Source of the DNA: Spirosoma sp.
GTDB taxonomy: Bacteria > Bacteroidota > Bacteroidia > Cytophagales > Spirosomataceae
Direction of reading: 5' to 3'
Length of the DNA stretch: 64,000 nucleotides
Assembly: GCF_026391055.1 (NCBI RefSeq)
Contig: NZ_JAPLET010000026.1
Coordinates: 496,001 to 560,000, forward strand
In this document: positions 62,361 through 64,000 of the stretch, one piece after another
Layout of the letters: each line of letters starts with the position of its first letter
Numbering within the stretch: the first letter of the stretch is position 1
The notes under the pieces: model-generated
Seen by the model: only the letters and a program-made list of their open reading frames with translations
Databases searched by the model: none
What the model was told of the DNA's origin: nothing
Program-made: the position numbers and the translations under genes

Positions 62361-63344
62361 TTACTCCACGAAACTGCGTTTGCTGGTGGCACTTTCGGTC
62401 GGAAAATCGGCCGGTATCGGGATATCGACTTTACCCGTGGCGGCCCACTGCGCCCCCCGTTGCAAACAGGTAATGAAACCCACACATTCGACTGAGTAAT
62501 CGACATGGCCCAGGGGTGTATGGAAAATACGCCCTTTCCCGTAGTTGATGGTCATCAACATAGGTTCGTTGCGGTCGGTGCCGCGGTTCTCTTTCGACGA
62601 GAAGGCCGTTGCCAGTACGGTCATATTCTCGGCAGGGCCCCGCAGCCGATCATACATTTCATCTTTAGTGTGCATCCAGGTTAGCGGCATACCTTTCGTG
62701 ATGGGATGTTTGGTATCCCTAACGGTAATCTGAAACTCATTCTGCGCCCCGTGCGAACCGGCTCGACCTGGCTGTGGGTCCCGGATAAGTTTGCCCTCTT
62801 TGTCGTAATACACGAACGGACCATCTTTTTCGGTACGGTCGCCCCAGCCACCCAGACCAATCATTTTGTTGTAAGCAGGCCACATGGGAAACGAGTTGTC
62901 GGCGGCATGAACAACGACCAGACCACCCCCGTTTTTCATGAATTTCTCAAAGTCGGCCTGTGTTTCGTCAGACCAGGGAGCCGCATTCCATCCAAAATTA
63001 CATACTACGAGGTCGTATTTGGAAAAGTCGGGGTGAAAGCTGGAATCAGCTTTCGATTTCGGGAGGTCTACGGTGCTGCCAACGCCCGGAATCTTATATT
63101 TATTGACTAAATCGCCCCCGTTCCAGGTATAGTACGACCGCTTTACGTCGACCGAAAACTTACCCGTTTCTTCCAGGTAGCGCTTCATCATAAACGTAAT
63201 TTTGGGCCATTGGTCATGGTTGTTCTGTCCATCCACGATCAGCGTTCGAATGACTTTGGCATTTCCTTTTTTAGTTGATTGAGCAAGACCGTTCTCTGCA
63301 GAAAAAGCCAGAAACAGCAGCACCAGTACGTATATTGGTTTCAT
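62361..63344 (-). CDS. ThuA-domain exported protein
   Basis: A 327-residue protein with signal peptide 1-21 (LAFSAENGLA-QS). The ThuA fold (glutamine-amidotransferase-like) is seen in RTLIVDGQNNHDQWPKIT, YDLVVCNFGWNAAPW, FMKNGGGLVVVHAADNSF, and MYDRLRGPAENMTVLATAF with MLMTINYGKGRIFHTPLGH. ThuA-like proteins take part in disaccharide or glycoside metabolism in several bacteria; the exact role is unclear. The ATG at 63344 begins the signal peptide; longer frames upstream are not supported. A strong terminator follows. Confidence 0.9.
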   Translation of the reverse strand: MKPIYVLVLLFLAFSAENGLAQSTKKGNAKVIRTLIVDGQNNHDQWPKITFMMKRYLEETGKFSVDVKRSYYTWNGGDLVNKYKIPGVGSTVDLPKSKADSSFHPDFSKYDLVVCNFGWNAAPWSDETQADFEKFMKNGGGLVVVHAADNSFPMWPAYNKMIGLGGWGDRTEKDGPFVYYDKEGKLIRDPQPGRAGSHGAQNEFQITVRDTKHPITKGMPLTWMHTKDEMYDRLRGPAENMTVLATAFSSKENRGTDRNEPMLMTINYGKGRIFHTPLGHVDYSVECVGFITCLQRGAQWAATGKVDIPIPADFPTESATSKRSFVE

Positions 63345-63502
63345 GAAAAATTTTGTTTGACTGGAATGCGTCATAATAAATTGTACGAACCACCAGCATG
63401 CAGGCATGAGCAGACGACAAAGTTTAAAACAATTAACCGGGCAAATCTACTTTAACGATAGCACCTCCGTAGCAGATTGTGGCTCATAATACCCTCTATA
63501 CT

Positions 63503-63510
63503 TAGTTTTG
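63503..63510 (+). promoter_or_regulatory. Candidate -7 element close to the gene at the right edge
   Basis: TAGTTTTG is a perfect TAnnTTTG and ends 6 nt before the ATG at 63517. A TTG at 63477-63479 is 23 nt upstream, a long spacer. If used, the transcript would have almost no leader. Confidence 0.35.
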
Positions 63511-63516
63511 TCCCGT

Positions 63517-64000
63517 ATGAAACTCCAGCAAGAGAATACGCAAGCTCAACACATTGAACGAGAAATTTCCATTATCGACTCACTACTGCGAAACGAAGCA
63601 TTTACGCTGGCAGTAGCCGAGTCGCAACGTGCGGCTTACTACACGGGGCTCGGCGAAACGGCTCCCTCTTTTCTGCTGCCTGGAGAAGACACGGCGAACG
63701 TGCCGGTAAGCCGGAGAGTCGAAAAAATAGCCACTAATCTGGCTGGGTTTTACGCGCTGGAATGTGGCCTTGGCGCGTTGTCTGCCAAAAGCGGCCGAAA
63801 GCCCACCGACATACTACGGTCTATTGTCGCTAATCAGGCCGTCTCGTCTGAGGTACTGCTTCTCAACCGGTTTGCCAACACCACATGGAAAACCGGACAG
63901 CCGTTTCGCGGGCTGGAACGCATCAAACGACCAACCTTTAGAACGGCCAGTCTACTACCACCCGATGCGGTCAGGAAAGATTACGACCAGATTAAGGCCG
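63517..64000 (+). CDS. Hypothetical protein (3' end beyond window)
   Basis: The frame is open from the ATG at 63517 to the window edge (161 codons). It reads MKLQQENTQAQHIEREISII, then LAVAESQRAAYYTGLGETAPSF, LAGFYALECGLGALSAKSG and ILLLNRF-like VLLLNRFANTTWKTGQPFRGL. There is no signal peptide. I do not recognise the family. It is divergent from the ThuA gene. Confidence 0.7.
   Translation, partial: MKLQQENTQAQHIEREISIIDSLLRNEAFTLAVAESQRAAYYTGLGETAPSFLLPGEDTANVPVSRRVEKIATNLAGFYALECGLGALSAKSGRKPTDILRSIVANQAVSSEVLLLNRFANTTWKTGQPFRGLERIKRPTFRTASLLPPDAVRKDYDQIKA

Noticed and set aside
1-64000. CRISPR arrays, transposases, integrases and rRNA
   Set aside because: Looked for and not seen: no regularly spaced short repeats, no transposase or recombinase motifs, and no rRNA sequence.

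Overview
The window looks like a chromosomal segment of a Spirosoma-like member of the Cytophagales (Bacteroidota). The evidence is a SusC/SusD pair, a type IX secretion C-terminal tail, an Oar-like TonB receptor, very large multi-PAS histidine kinases, and start-proximal promoters of the Bacteroidota type (TTG at -33, TAnnTTTG at -7). The bulk is moderately GC-rich. One stretch (about 5.9-7.9 kb) is conspicuously AT-rich and lies directly 3' of a tRNA-Arg gene.

Layout. 0-5.7 kb: a probable pncB-polynucleotide kinase/phosphatase pair on the minus strand, then rpoN (sigma-54), a PAP2-like membrane protein and an enoyl-CoA hydratase/isomerase on the plus strand. 5.66-7.9 kb: a strong promoter, a decayed partial tRNA-Arg, an intact tRNA-Arg(ACG), a terminator, and an AT-rich insert. 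The insert carries one HEPN-like gene broken by a +1 frameshift at an A6 run. 8-22 kb: a hybrid sensor kinase (GAF-PAS4-HisKA-HATPase-REC2-Hpt), a LuxR-type HTH-only protein, a large secreted beta-helix/T9SS protein with three 372-bp repeats, and a 1507-residue multi-PAS orphan kinase.

22-44 kb is the most interesting region. A GntR/FCD regulator gene is followed by a collinear run of 16 genes: SusC, SusD, creatininase-like amidohydrolase, RidA, 3-hydroxyacyl-CoA-dehydrogenase-like dehydrogenase, enolase-superfamily enzyme, EamA transporter, DapA-like aldolase, SDR, GH20 hexosaminidase, NodB-like protein, GH109-like enzyme, a second Gfo/Idh/MocA protein, a Tat-exported DegT/StrS aminotransferase, a neutral ceramidase-like hydrolase and a beta-propeller. 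Several junctions are ATGA overlaps. The same near-palindrome TTTTGTTTACAAAA sits just upstream of the regulator start and in front of susC, so the regulator probably controls both itself and the run. The content suggests import and oxidative breakdown of an amino-sugar-containing glycan or glycoconjugate through sugar-acid chemistry; the substrate is not known.

44-52 kb: photolyase/cryptochrome, DinB-like protein, an AraC-type regulator that has lost its DNA-binding domain, a ceramidase-like protein lacking the zinc-binding histidine motif, a DUF6544-like membrane protein and a second orphan PAS kinase. 52.7-55.8 kb: Oar-like TonB receptor. 56-62 kb: a minus-strand block of patatin-like phospholipase with membrane segments, membrane protein, M15 peptidase with a putative peptidoglycan-binding tail, and a 779-residue protein I do not recognise, flanked by related palindromes. 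62.3-64 kb: ThuA-domain protein and a partial unknown gene.
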